Assembly (NCBI GenBank): GCA_001986395.2
Contig: MQVO02000003.1
Coordinates: 1 to 64,000, forward strand
Reading direction: 5' to 3'
DNA from: Irpex lacteus
Taxonomy: Eukaryota; Basidiomycota; Agaricomycetes; Polyporales; Irpicaceae
Length of the DNA: 64,000 bases
The position numbers were made by a program, and so were the translations under genes. The notes below the pieces were generated by a model, which was given only the letters and a program-made list of their open reading frames with translations, ran no database searches and had not been told where the DNA came from. Every line of letters begins with the position of its first letter. Position 1 is the stretch's first letter. Shown piece after piece: positions 46,373-58,639 of the stretch.

Positions 46373-47694
46373 ATGTCCGTGCCTGATTCTGAGAATACAG
46401 GCGTGACGGCCTGCAACCTTGTTGGGGCTGTTACTCAGACATTGACGTGTGGTGGGTATTATTCACTAACATGAACTGTTAACTTCTAATAACATTCCTC
46501 AGGTATATTCACTGTCATCTTCTTGACGGCCTCATACGTCTTCCTGTGAGTGCATAGTACGCGTAAATTCTTCCTTGGCTGACCCCACATACGGTTAGGA
46601 AGCGTGGATTCAATAGGCGAAGCAACTTTGTTATCTTCATGGGCATGATTCCAGCCTTTGCTTTATTGTTTGCACAATGGGTGTCGGCAATGGCAACGTT
46701 AATTTTGGGCCTCGCAGGCTTGCTCCCTTATACTGAACCATATGCCACGGTCAACGCCATACATGTGAATCTCACCGCGATTCAATCGATCAACCGTGAG
46801 TACGACAGTCGTTGCCCTTGATCCCGACTATTACTGACTCTGTATTACGCGTATGATAGTTTTATTCGCAGACGCGGTGGTTGTCTGGCGTATGTGGGTG
46901 CTTTGTGGTGCTACCTCCGCAAGAAAGGTGCTTTCCATTCCACTTACACTTCTCTGGGCGACATCACGTACTGTATAACATAATTGAAGCGCATCATCGC
47001 AAATCTGACCTCTCTTTTTTGTAGTGACAATCATGGCAACTATTGGTCTTCGAGTATATATCTCCAGCTTGCCAGAAAACGAGCAAGTTCGTAGTAAACG
47101 ACTAGAGAGCATAATCAACATTCCTCAAGTGGCGAGCGTCGTATTTTCCCTCGGTACAAATATCACTGCCACCCTCGTGATCGCATGGCGAGCTTGGTAA
47201 GCTCCAGGCCCGGGAATGATGCTTCCCACGACATTTACTGATATTAAAGGTACTCATAGGGTGTATCGGCAAGATATGCGTGGAATCATTCGCACTGGGA
47301 GCGATTTACCTCGATTGGAGGGTATATTAGTACTGTTTGTGGAATCTGGGTTGTTATTTTGCGTATCTTCGGTAACTTAGCTCAGTATCCTTCTCAAAGC
47401 ACTTTTCATCTAACGGACAAAAGACTTTCAGGTTCCTTGGTATGTTTGTGCGCTTTTCCTTTGATTGCACGCTGGGAGATATATATGGGCCTACGCATTC
47501 CCAAATCGCAGTAAGACGCTGTGGTCATCATGCTTGTCGTCTACTAATTGTTCTATTCCTGTCGTGTAACCTAGGGTATGTATCCTGCACTGGTCATGGT
47601 CATGCTATCCTCTCGCGCTGAGAGATCTCGCTCTCTTCAGCCGCGTCTGGAGAGTATCGTCAGTGGGATTATCGGGGTTATTGTCACTATGTGA
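46373..47694 (+). CDS. Multi-spanning membrane protein, cluster copy 1
   Basis: ATG at 46373 gives MSVPDSENTGVTACNLVGAV. Short exons then read GIFTVIFLTASYVFL, KRGFNRRSNFVIFMGMIPAF, ALLFAQWVSAMATLILGLAG, VVVWRMWVLCGATSARKVLS, LTIMATIGLRVYISSLPENE, PQVASVVFSLGTNITATLVI, LEGILVLFVESGLLFCVSS and GMYPALVMVMLSSRAERSRS. A stop follows at 47692-47694 unless a further intron (donor gtgatc at 47691) extends the tail. About seven hydrophobic segments are visible. The function is unknown. It is closest to the inverted gene at 19.2-20.5 kb: shared KRGFN-RRSN, LFAD-VVVWRM and IPQVASVV/ITQVASIV segments, and the same exon borders. Confidence 0.72.
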
Positions 47695-48427
47695 TCACAC
47701 TATCAAACATGTAATTCATCTTCAGGACACACGTGGATGCTCGCTACTGGTGACAATATCTGCATCAAACACGTCCATGCGCAATTCATTGTTTCTCGGA
47801 GTTTGTCCATCTCCGATGCTACCTGGAAGCAAGTTTTCACGAATCGAAGAGCCGTCGAGCACGAACTGAGATTGATATCCTCTATGATTAGAACCACTGC
47901 CATTCAATCCAACACACACACCGATCAACATTTTGAGTTCTGTATCGAGGATGCTGTTCATCCGTTAGCAGATATCATGGGCGTAAGTTCAAGTTCCTTC
48001 ACATCCCGCATCTGTCGCTACTACTCTACTGATTCCTTTCTAGTTCACCTCCTCTAGCCTGCTAGCCAAGCTAACAGTCGCTAGATATCAACTGTTGAAA
48101 GCTCATGAAGCGCGGCCAGCGCTTTGTAGGAAGCCAGGAAATCATGCAAGGAAATCCTTTTTGAACTTGGGAAATTATCATGAACATCAAGCGCGTATGA
48201 CGCTCAGCATACCTTCATCAATAGATATGTCAGATCTTGTTGAATACTCCGCAGCTCGTGTGATATCAGCCAAACCGATTTTACGATGGAACAGAGCTAC
48301 GTGCAAAGCTTCATACTGATGGGTACTCCGCATAGGGAGACAACTGTTGACTTTAAAGTACCTTCCTCTGCCACAATCTCACACCACTAGATACTTTCTT
48401 TTTTGCTGTTCTGTGCCCTACGGTATT
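47695..48427. other. Spacer between cluster copies 1 and 2
   Basis: A plus-strand frame (47737-48057) lies directly after copy 1 and might be its alternative tail exon. Otherwise no gene is supported. Confidence 0.35.
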
Positions 48428-49916
48428 ATGCAAACTCCCGCTCGAACGTTGAGGCTGGCCGACGTGGTCATATTACTAGTGCAAACTCTAACATTCGGTA
48501 AGTCCATACAGTACCGAATCAAGGAAATATTGTACTCATGGGCATCCCCAATGGCATAGGCATATCTCTGGCCATATTGCCAGTAGCTGCAATTACCTTC
48601 TGGTAATATTCATTGTATCAGTTCATAGTAGCTCATCCCTGACCAATATACACGGATCTTGTTCAGTAAACGTGGAATCAAAAAGAGAAGCAATGCTATC
48701 GCTTTGATAGTTACTATAATTGCATCTGCAATATCTACCGGGAGCTGGATTATCGAGGCTGGCACTCTAATTCTCAAGATCGTGGCAAATCCCACAGCCC
48801 AAATTCAACTGGTATTTGGTACCGCCGGACTTAAATTCCATTCCCTCGCCCTTGTAAACTGTACGCATGGCGTTTCAATCACTTTCTGACTCCCACTAAT
48901 AACTCCGAGTCTTAATCCTCTTTGCTGACGGAGTCGTTGTATGGCGAATGCATGTATTATGCAATATGGATATGTCAAAGAAATTACTATCAATTCCGGG
49001 GGTCCTGCTCTTCGTTACATCAGTTACGACTCGGAGACTGGCTCAAATCACGTATCAAGCTCATTGATGTTTTTAATACACAGCGGTCATTTGTGTAACT
49101 CTTGGGCTCCGTTTTCATGGCACCAGCCTCCCTATCCACGATTTACCCACAAACGGGCCTCTCCGAATGGCGATAAATGTCTCTCAGGTTTCTAGTCAAT
49201 TCTTTTCGCTCTTGACAAATGTATCCGCTACTTCAATCATTGCTCGATGGGTTTGAGTTTCTCATAATCCGGCTGAACCTTTGCGGGAGTGTGAACCTGA
49301 CTTTCCCTTCCCATGAAAGGATCTACCGGAGAATGATCCGAGAGGGCGTCCGAAATGGAGGGAACCGTCAGATTGAGAGCGTTTTAGTGCTTTTAATTGA
49401 GTCTGGGGCAATATACTGTGTATCTTCTGTAAGTTTATACCTTCGGTCTCCGGTATTCGCTTATCTGAGCAAGTGATATGCATGAACCATAGACAACATT
49501 AGTCCTGTGCACTTTGATTCGTACGCCGCTGAAGTGCACGCTGGGCGACATATACTTACCGGTGCATACTCAGGTTGCGGTAAGCTCCTTCTAGTGCTGG
49601 TGCGTGTCCGAAATTTACTCACAGCAGACCCGTCAACTCACAGGGCGTGTACCCGGCACTTATCATGATTCTAACCACTAGAAAATCTAGTATATCGTCG
49701 CTAATCACTGCTTCAAAGATCGACGTACCAAACTTGGACAATATCCTTGCGCCTGATGATGTCTACCTCCCTCGTGTTGTCGCTTCTCCATTGTGGGTTC
49801 ATGATACTCAAATATCTCGCTCGCAAGGCTCAGTCGTAGCCTCTGGTCGAACTCCAGATTCTCGATGCCTGTCTCGAGCGATGGATGTCAGCGGCAGCGA
49901 AGACGAGCAGGACTGA
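48428..49916 (+). CDS. Multi-spanning membrane protein, cluster copy 2
   Basis: ATG at 48428 gives MQTPARTLRLADVVILLVQT. Further exons read GIGISLAILPVAAITFW, KRGIKKRSNAIALIVTIIAS, FADGVVVWRMHVLCNMDMSK, VICVTLGLRFHGTSLPIHDL, VSQVSSQFFSLLTNVSATSI, GNRQIESVLVLLIESGAIYC, LIRTPLKCTLGDIYLPVHTQ and GVYPALIMILTTRKSSISSL. The gene ends SRAMDVSGSEDEQD-stop with an acidic cytosol-type tail longer than that of copy 1. One splice junction, near 49025-49080, could not be resolved in phase by eye, so a defect there cannot be excluded; all other exons are open. Same family and orientation as copies 1 and 3-5; function unknown. Confidence 0.65.
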
Positions 49917-50437
49917 GTCAGTGGACGTGTCTCTCAGAGTAGCGGTAGTGAATAAAGAGATGATGTGTATATAGGTTAATGTATAAAATTTGAAAGGTCG
50001 ATAAGCTCGTGCTGCCGTTGGTGAAGCGCTGTGTCCAACATAGTCACTTGCCTATCTCGGACAGCTTGATATCACTGCATGACCCGGCAGGTCGGCTCGT
50101 TTCCTGTTTTCAACCTCGACGATGTGGTCGCGACCTTCACCCACTTTTCATTCCGAGCCAAGATGTTCGAGCATCCACCAGTAGTTTTGCATCATTTTAT
50201 CAGTTCTATCTTTTATGGTATGTTTCCTGGCTCGAGTCATCGGCAGGCATTGACGTGTGTGTTCTATAGCGGCGAGGCCTCCGACTATGATGTAACACTA
50301 CTCCTTATGTCTGCAGAACTCTTCTTTCGGTCCCGTGGCAGACCCACTTGAATTCCGGAAGGCTGGTATAAAACCCATGGCTAGCATGCATCCCACGATT
50401 CCAAGTTCAACGACTCTCGTCTTATCGACTGCAAATC
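49917..50437. other. Spacer before the short-chain dehydrogenase gene
   Basis: About 520 bp. The right part is the dehydrogenase promoter, with a TATA-like tataaa at 50367-50372. No gene is supported. Confidence 0.35.
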
Positions 50438-51758
50438 ATGGCTGAAGCAATCTTGGATCAAGTGCATGTTTCGAATCTGTTCGACCTGCGCGGGGTGGTC
50501 GCGGTTGTTACTGGAGGCGGAACGGTATGATGAACCCAACTCTGCGTATATGGTTTAATGTGCTTACCAGGACGATTGATCTAGGGTATCGGATTGATGA
50601 TGACCACGACACTTATCTCGAACGGAGCGACGGTCTTTATTATTGGGCCTAAGCAAGCTGACCTGGATAGGTGCGCGATGTCAAGGGAGAATGATCCCGT
50701 AATGTTCGTTACTGAAATCTGTTTGTGATATTATAGGGTTGCGAAGGTTTACAACGATGCCGCTGAGAAGGCTGGAAAGGTTGGTCGGATATATGGTATT
50801 GAAGGGGATATACGAACCAAGGTCAGTAACTTGACGAGTTGGCCGATGAGCGACTCTAGCTGACTCAATCTACGTAGGACGAGGCAACCAGACTTGCTGC
50901 TGAAGTCGGCAAGCGCACACCTTACGTGACTGTACTGTTCAACAACGCTGGGTACGTTCGATAGCAAAGCCAGGTACCATGACATAGCTGACCGAAATGT
51001 AGCATCCTTGACGGGTCGTTCGTCCGTACAAATGAACTCACTGCAAAAGCCTTCCAGGAGGCATACTTCAATAACCTCTCACCCGAAGTCTTTGACAATG
51101 TCATGCGCACGAACGCCATTGGGCCGTACTGGATGACGTTCGCCTTCCTCCCGCTGCTCGAGAAGTGGAAGGAAGCTGGTTATACGGCCACTGGTGGACG
51201 CAAGTTCGCTCCTCAGGTGATCATGACCAGTAGCATGAACGGCTGGACGAAGGACAACTCAACAGCCGGCCTGAGTTTCCCGTACCAGTTCTCCAAGTCA
51301 GCCATCGGCCATGCCACCTCTACTATCGCCCATGAGCTCTTACCGCTGGGTATCAGGGTGAACGGTATCGCGCCAGGTAAGCTCTGGATCTAGTTATCAT
51401 CGCTATAGATATAGAAACTTACGAGCGACAGGTCTATTCGTCACCGATATGTCCGCGCCCGGTACTGCGAATGAGCTCGGTATCGCGACTGTTCCCAAGG
51501 ATAAGGTCTTCGATTTTCAGGTTCCTTGCTCACAACCTGCGGATCCCAATGTCAATGAAGGTCGACCGGTGCCCGGTGGCTCACGTTCTGACATGGGTGC
51601 ACTTGTGCTCTGTCTCGTCAGCAACTGGTTTATCAACGGCGAGACCGTTCTTATTGACGGAGGTGTAAGTTGTTCGAACTGTGATGCTTCGCGGGTCAAA
51701 TCGAAACTGAATACGTTTGTCTGCATAGACCATGCTCGTGCATGCCAACTCGTTCTAA
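50438..51758 (+). CDS. Short-chain dehydrogenase/reductase (SDR)
   Basis: NAD(P)-dependent oxidoreductase with a Rossmann fold. ATG at 50438 gives MAEAILDQVHVSNLFDLRGV. The cofactor motif is VVTGGGT-GIG across an intron. Next come DEATRLAAEVGKRTPYVTVL, FNNAG, NVMRTNAIGPYWMTFAFLPL, the catalytic Ser region (VIMTSSMNGWT), the YxxxK pair (FPYQFSKSAIGHATSTIA) and IRVNGIAPG. After two further introns the protein ends LVSNWFINGETVLIDGG and TMLVHANSF-stop. The cofactor, Ser, Tyr and Lys positions are all present, so the enzyme should be active; the substrate is unknown. There is no signal peptide. A decayed partial copy lies about 320 bp downstream. The gene is placed inside the array of membrane-protein paralogues. 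Confidence 0.9.
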
Positions 51759-52074
51759 GCACATACCTGGGAACCGTGCACTTCATAAATCACTTTGTAG
51801 TGTCAACTCACAGAGGAATACGGAATACTAGTTTGGGTTGTCTGTTACCATCGTTTAGACGGAATGATAGTAATCAGAATCGGAAAACTCTGGTCCGAGC
51901 ATTAGAGGTGCGTTGGCGTGTACAGCTGTATCTACCGATGATTCGGGTAATGCTAACATGCGTTAACGTTCGTAGGTAACATGTCTATCGCCTTAGTGCG
52001 GCTTGTATGCCAACGGTGCAAGAACATCGAGCATGATGCTCGAGCAATACTCGGTAAACACTTGCGCTCGGGCA

Positions 52075-52505
52075 TCGAATAGGCCCGTATTGGTTGACGT
52101 TTGCCTTCCTCCCACTTCTCGAGGAGTGGGAAAAGTTTGGCTATACCGTTGATGGTCTCCTTCACGAGCAGCATGAATGGATGGACCGAGGGCGTCGCAA
52201 CGCCTGTGAATAGCTTTCCTGACCAATTGAGATCGCAGTACATCCATCTCTCACTATTTAGGTTTGTTCATCACCGAGGGGACAGCTCCTGGCACTGCCA
52301 ACGAGTTGGGCATCTCATCCGTCCCCAAGGGTACAAATCTGTCTTTTGAGGCTCCCTTGCCCTATCATGTAGACCCTTAGGCGTACGGAGGGCGCGTACA
52401 AGATACAGTTCGAGTTCATCGACTCTTATAGGTGTGGTCATGCTCTGTTTGGTTAGCAACTGGTTGATCAATGGAGAGACCGTTCTTGTTGATGAAGGCG
52501 TACGT
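52075..52505 (+). pseudogene. Decayed partial duplicate of the short-chain dehydrogenase
   Basis: Readable remnants follow the order of the intact gene: (G)PYWLTFAFLPLLEEWEKFGY, SSMNGWTEGVATPVNSFPDQ, LFITEGTAPGTANELGISSV and MLCLVSNWLINGETVLVDEG. Between these the frame is broken, the YxxxK segment is missing or corrupted, and stops occur (for example after PYHVDP). The N-terminal cofactor half is absent or too diverged. Similarity to the intact gene just upstream is evident at both DNA and protein level, so this is a tandem duplicate in decay, not an independent gene. Confidence 0.85.
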
Positions 52506-53362
52506 AGCGATGTTGTTGTTCAGGTTGTCGAAAGATACTGACCATCCATCTCTTCCAGATCATATTAGTGTATCCAAGCTCATTTTGAGTATACTTACAC
52601 GATTCCCCAGTATGACACAGAAGGGTATTGGATCGTAGTGGACGTTGTCTCATCAACCGAGAACCGTGACGAAACTTATATATCGCCACCAATGCAACCG
52701 ATACTCCCCAGTGTTTGGACGACCAAGTAACCCGCTCGACTTTCGTTACTAGTTAGTGCAGATATGTTATCAATGCCATATATCAAGCTGACGCATCATT
52801 TCCCAGGAGATATATGTAGGTCGAAGTGATGAAGATCCTCACAATGATAATGCCTATGTTTTCCCATGAGTAGAACATTCGGCGTATCCAAACTCATCGC
52901 AAACATTCATGGCACCTCTGCCGAAGCAGAACGGCCAAGCACGGCAGGAAACGACATCTCAGCAATCTGTGACAGCGGTAGCATAACGAACCTTACGTGC
53001 CGAGGCTAACAGTCCGCTGAGCATGTATCATAAGTTCTATCCGGTGCAACATTGCAACTCACGCAACTGCTAGGTCGTGCGGATACGGCAATGGCGTATA
53101 GTTAAGTTGAGCGTCATTTCCAGGGAAGGCTGTGTACGTGGATTGAGACTGACGACCGTAATCACCGAAGGATAAGATGAACAAGCAAGAACAAGCAAGA
53201 TGGAAATTGACCTGGGTTATCATGCCTTGAAAGAAGATCGTCTTTCTATTATAACGGTGGTCACAAGCTGTATAGTTGAGACCTTCCTTCCCCCACAGCA
53301 GGCCTCGGTACTATTCGACATACTTGATCTGCGTGAAGGATATCGGAGACGTCATAGAAACA
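52506..53362. other. Spacer between SDR remnant and cluster copy 3
   Basis: No gene is supported. I searched for further remnants of the dehydrogenase or the membrane family and saw none. Confidence 0.35.
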
Positions 53363-54704
53363 ATGGGAGTCGGCCGAAACCCGATGCTTGCGACTGTAAT
53401 TCGGGTACTCGCTCAAACACTTGTGCACGGTACGTTAGTAGATGCATTCTAACAAAAGAATGAGTTCTTACAATGATCACTCTAGGGGCGTTCATTTCCC
53501 TCATGCCTATAATTTCGAAAGTACTTCTGTGAGTACCATATATGTTCGACTGTGCGTGCTGTTTTGACTGTAAAGCGTCAATTTCAGTGGTCAAAAATTC
53601 CGGGCTTCATGTCACACACTCTTCTGGCTCACCTTGGCCGCTTTCATCCTCTCTACGGGATATTGGGCACTGTCAGTGGCTTTCTTGATTGTCATGGCCG
53701 AAGGAACCGTGCCACATTACTACGACGCCGCTCAAACTACCTTCAACGCCGCCATACTGTTGAATTGTACGTCGTCGGTCCTATACGTATCACATAATCG
53801 CCTCTAAGTCTCTCGTGACAGTCCTGTTTGCTGACGGAGTCGTAGTCTGGCGAATGTACGTGCTGTGCGCATTACATTTCTCACGCAAGATTCTCCTGGT
53901 ACCAATTCTACTTTACGGGATGTCATGTGGTTTGTAGTTTCCTTTTGTTTTTTAACTAAGTAAAACCTAAACGCATCTTTGTCAGTATCAGTCTTGGGGA
54001 CGATCATACTACGTATAGCTTCTACTGCTACTCATAAGTCTCCGAGCACGCCGTTCACCGTTTTCCAAGCATGCGGTAATATACTCTCGTTAGCGACGAA
54101 TCTTGCAGCAACATCCATTATTTTAGTTTGGGCTTAGTGAGTATACCTGGCATACCTGTCATAACCACATATAGTCTCGTTAATACTTGATATGTCGTTT
54201 ACCAGTCAACGGCACCAAACGATCAAGAAGCCTCATAACGATTCAACTCACGGCAACGCGCGTTTAGACAAGATTGTACTGGCACTAGTCGAGTCTGGCC
54301 TCGTGTATTGTTTCTTTACGGTGAGCCCTCAGTACGTTTCAAGGCCACCCACCGAACCTAACTTTCATACCCTACATACTGCAGGCTACACTCGTGATCG
54401 TATCCGATATTCACATACCGCTTCGCGGCGGCATCGTTGATATTTATAAACCCGTACATGCTCAGATAGCGGTAGGGATCAATTTACTTCTATCTCTCCA
54501 TCTGGCTATTTTACGATTCTCGTCGGCATACAGGGATTATATCCATCTATGGTTATCTTAATTGTTCATTCGAAGGGGTTAACGCAACCAAACCCTGCTC
54601 TTAACGCGCCGAGCGGGATGCTATCAGAAGATCACGCAGCACAAGTCATCAGCTTCACTGACTCTCAGGCGCCATACCTTAGCAATTCAAGGATCACGGT
54701 GTAG
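53363..54704 (+). CDS. Multi-spanning membrane protein, cluster copy 3
   Basis: ATG at 53363 gives MGVGRNPMLATVIRVLAQTL. Exons continue GAFISLMPIISKVLL, LFWLTLAAFILSTGYWALSV, AFLIVMAEGTVPHYYDAAQT, LFADGVVVWRMYVLCALHFS, SVLGTIILRIASTATHKSPS, ACGNILSLATNLAATSIILV, LDKIVLALVESGLVYCFFT, IPLRGGIVDIYKPVHAQIA and GLYPSMVILIVHSKGLTQPN, with a stop at 54702-54704 after SNSRITV. About seven hydrophobic segments. Copies 3, 4 and 5 form a subgroup: the third exon has FILSTGYWALSV-like sequence in place of the KRGFNRRSN start of copies 1 and 2. Each exon placed is open and the junctions look standard. Function unknown. Confidence 0.75.
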
Positions 54705-55578
54705 TGATACGGATCTGTGGGTTTCCTCAATGTTTGTAGTGACTGTTTGTTTATCGATCCTGCTAAGATGAGCGTACCAGTTTCCCATGGCTTAGGTAGG
54801 CCGAGACCAATCACTAACCTTCGTCCGACGACAATGTAGAAATTTAGATCACAATCATGGTGCACGTTTCTTTTGTATTATTCTGTGTTCGGTGACTGAT
54901 CCTTATGGCCTGTGTAGGTGCTCGCTCTTCCCATACTTGCCAGTGCAGCAAAGCGGCGGGGAAGCTACCTCCCCATCACCGATCTCCGTATCTGCCAGCC
55001 AATATCACAGGATCACTGCCCCCAGCACTACGACATACACCACCATGTCGGATAATCAGAGGCGGAAGTATTAAGTGCGTGTTGGCCGTCTCTCTCATCC
55101 ACCGTATAATGGCAGGACTGAAACGAGTCGTTCTCAAGTGATTCTCATCGCATATCCTCTTATTTGTGGATCACTGTTTAAACAGTACTTGAGCTCCACA
55201 GCAAATGAATTGTGTAGATTTTCAATGTTCTATGGTGGCACCAAGGAATCTCCAAGCTTACACTTCAATCAACGCAGTGTGACGTCCTCACAAATTGTGA
55301 ACAAATGTAAATCAAACTATCACGACAGCAACCATACTAGTAGGTCAGTGGCATCGCTGGCTGTCCATGTCAACTGATGAAACAATGATGACGACTACTG
55401 GGCTACAAGATGAAGCAAGTCACGAACATACAGGCATCACAATGAAAAGCACGACTATATCAAGGTTAGAGCCTGCAGATAACTCCTTGACACAACGACC
55501 AAACGCCTGCCTACCTAGATCAGCCTCCACACCGATACTACAGCGTCGCAATATTTTCAACTACATCCTATTTCTGCA
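54705..55578. other. Spacer between cluster copies 3 and 4
   Basis: About 870 bp with only short frames and no recognisable coding content. Confidence 0.35.
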
Positions 55579-56934
55579 ATGGAGCTGGCTGCAGGGAGGA
55601 ATACGGTTCTGTTAACTTCGTTCGAGCTCATGGCCCAGACGTTCATGTACGGTATGTCTGCCGCAAGTGTACCACTGAAAAGTGAATGTTGAGCACGTAG
55701 TATCGCATATCAACGCAGGTATATTTGTGGCTATAATGCCCGCGGCCATGAAGATATGGTTGTGAGTCGTACACGCACCCTTAATGGCAATCCTCACCAG
55801 TAACGCACCTATGTATCTCGGAAGCCAGCATGATTTACGCAGAGGGCCTAATGCCGTTCTCATGTGGCTTACATTGACAGCATTCGTCCTCTCGACAGGA
55901 TATTTGGCATTGTCTGTGGCCGCATTTATATCGAAGGTTACCGGCGAGCATCTCGCGCAGTATTCCTCTGCGCGGGCTATGTTCAACTCTGTTATGCTGA
56001 TTAACTGTTCGTGCAATATCTGCCTTCATTCCACAATTTGAGTAGCTCTGACTTCGCATAACTCTTAGTGCTCTTTGCAGACGGAGTTGTTGTATGGAGA
56101 ATGTATGTACTCTGTGCTTCGCATTACTCAAGAGGAGTTTTCTTATTACCGCTTCTGCTCCTGGGCCTTCTGTGGGGTACGTCTTTATCTAATTCAACTG
56201 ATTCGGGCTGTTGCCCCTCTCAACGTCATATATAGCATCTGTACTGGCTACAATTGCTCTACGTTTAGCCTCCGTAGCCTCTCAGAGGCCTGTGATCTCC
56301 TTCTTCCTCACCGCCCAACATTGCAGCGCTTTCTCTTCTTTGGCAACAAACCTTGCGGCTACAGCTATTATATGCGTTTGGATTTGGTGAGTTCACATTC
56401 ATATATCGTTTACTCTCCTTCATTCTCGCTAGCCTTAATGATATTTAATACCTCTACCGCTATAGTCAGCGTCGACATGCTTTTGCAGAGAATATGAGAA
56501 CATCCAATGCAAAGGCACGCAAAGTTGAGCACGCTCTGGCTTTGCTAGCCGAATCCGGTGTTGCCTACTGTTTGTCTTCGGCGAGTATCACATACACCAT
56601 CTTGACATTGCAATGTGTCTAATATGCTTGAGTTTTAGACCATACACGTAGTTCTTGGTGGCGTACACACACCACTTGGAGGTACTGTCGGCGACGTATA
56701 CACACCCATGCATCTTCAGCTGGCCGTATGTATTTCTGCGAATCTCTGAGACTTATTTTACTCATAGTCTCATACTTTGGATCCTTCGTTTAGGGCTTGT
56801 ACCCTGCGCTTGTGATAATCTTGATCCATTCTTCAAGAAGCACCCAGGCATCATCGCAGTTCGAAGCTTCAACTGGGATACTCACCGAAGATGTTGCGAT
56901 AATAACACGATTATCTGACTCCTCAATTGCTTGA
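55579..56934 (+). CDS. Multi-spanning membrane protein, cluster copy 4
   Basis: ATG at 55579 gives MELAAGRNTVLLTSFELMAQ. Exons continue GIFVAIMPAAMKIWL, DLRRGPNAVLMWLTLTAFVL, STGYLALSVAAFISKVTGEH, LFADGVVVWRMYVLCASHYS, ASVLATIALRLASVASQRPV, FSSLATNLAATAIICVWIW, KVEHALALLAESGVAYCLSS, VHTPLGGTVGDVYTPMHLQL and GLYPALVIILIHSSRSTQAS, with a stop at 56932-56934 after SDSSIA. All exons read open. Closest to copy 5, with which it shares the C-terminal pattern ASTGI/VFxxD. Function unknown. Confidence 0.75.
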
Positions 56935-57942
56935 GCCCACAGTCGTGGTAGACTCCGATTAAGTACAGCAAATCGACCATATCTTGGTGGCAAGCCTTGA
57001 TACGTGCGCTGTGGCTGCCTGTACAGTGTTCGGGGTAAAAGTATGTTATAGGCTATTGCAGGACAAGAAGTGAATTCAAATAATGTACCCCTTACTATAT
57101 TACAGTACTTCTAGTGTCATCATGTTGAGCCCAAGGTAGTACTTACAGCACATGCGCACAATGAGCATTGTCGAATTTTGCGACGAAGTTTTGCAGATTA
57201 CGACCCACTCCGCTGGTTTGAAGTTATTCTAATCGAAAGGCCTCAGGGGCTCGTGCAAGAAAGACCCCATCTTAACAGCTAAGTTCAGAGTTCGAACGAT
57301 ACAAGCTACGTTTCTGCATTCTTTCGTACTAGCTGCTACCCGCGACTTCGTCACGGGCGAGAAAGACAGCACTGTACAGTGAATTGATGAACGATGATGC
57401 CGAGACGCAAGCTTTGAGGTCATTAGGGTGTGTGCGGAAAAGTCGGTACATGAGTCTGATGCAAAAAATGAAAGGAGAAGCACGACAACCCCATTGTCGT
57501 GCATGTGAAGCATCGTAACACCTGCGGAGACTGCTGACACGAAACAGAAACCCGCAGACGAAAAGGCGAAGAGTAAAGCGTAGCATGTGACCGTGGACGA
57601 ATACGTATCTAAAAGAGGCAGTTCCTGCATTTGGACAGGTCGCCGGGAAAGGCAACCCCGGGAGCCTGCGGGAGGCAACCCTCCCTTATAATATAGATAC
57701 ATACGGAGCGGATCATCTGCCAACCTCCGACTCCGAGCCGGAGCCCGGCTCAAACGGGACGTGTTAGGACGTCACGGTGTCGCCAGTGTGAAAGTTGACA
57801 ACGTTGACCACTGCCATTGTAGGTTGCCCACCATCGTTTCGTTCAAGAACCTAGCCGTAACTTAAACTTGAAGTTCGAAGGTGGCAATCGGCATGCCCAT
57901 ACGTAAGTATCTTCGATAACCTGCCTTCTGGATATGTTCTTA
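56935..57942. other. Intergenic region
   Basis: About 1 kb. A 174-codon minus frame (57229-57753) exists but lacks family features and convincing coding character. No gene is supported. Confidence 0.35.
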
Positions 57943-57946
57943 CGGC

Positions 57947-58571
57947 TTATTGATACTCATTCAATGTTGGTGAGAGTAGGCCTCCTTCTCTGATACGTAT
58001 GAGCTCATTCTCATACCTGCAGGTACAGCATTCTGGTAGACCATGAACCAACGTCTTGTCCAAACCGTCTGACTCGGATGCCGTCGAGACTATGACTGTG
58101 ACAGTGTAGTGGGTGTTTACCCGATGCCAGACACGTACAACAGAACTGCTCGATATTCCTTGTGCTGAGTTGCTGTAACCGACGAATCGGTGGCTGGTTT
58201 TTACTTTGTATCCCGTGCTATTTGTAGTATCTAGCACCGGCACAGTTAGATGATCACTGAGGTAAGGTTGTGTTGTGTCTTCTGGTTTGCCGCTCGCTTT
58301 TCGGTGATTGAGCTTGCATCTCGAGGGCTGTTCCTGTAGGTATGTTCACTTTTACCAGGCAACCCCGGTTGCGCTCGGCATTAGCGTTGCTTAGTTCAAC
58401 TGACACTACCCCAGTAATGCCGCCAATCAAGCCGGAAGTTTGAGCTTCTCTATCTCTACCGCTATAATTCGTGAACATTGAGTACCATTCCAGATCCGGT
58501 AGTACTCCCACAGGACATGCATATAAGGTGCGTCCGTTCCACTTCAACAACCCCGCTATTAATGGGCTCAC
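57947..58571 (-). CDS. Possible small hypothetical protein, two open segments
   Basis: Two neighbouring minus-strand open segments look more protein-like than chance: WNGRTLYACPVGVLPDLEWY and GGITGVVSVELSNANAERNR in the first, PVLDTTNSTGYKVKTSHRF and VVRVWHRVNTHYTVTVIVST in the second. They could be exons of one gene, but I could not find a clean splice junction between them, and there is no known family. The region also serves as the upstream region of cluster copy 5. Confidence 0.25.
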
Positions 58572-58639
58572 TAATGCTCAGAACGTCCTAGACAGCTTAC
58601 TTTCCAGTGTACTGATCGTTCTCTCCGCAAGCCTGTTCG

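Noticed and set aside
50009..50351. Two overlapping plus-strand ORFs before the dehydrogenase
   Set aside because: They overlap in different frames, lack motifs and lie in the promoter region.
57229..57753. Minus-strand ORF of 174 codons
   Set aside because: It has no recognisable motif and two overlapping frames are equally open; coding status is not supported.
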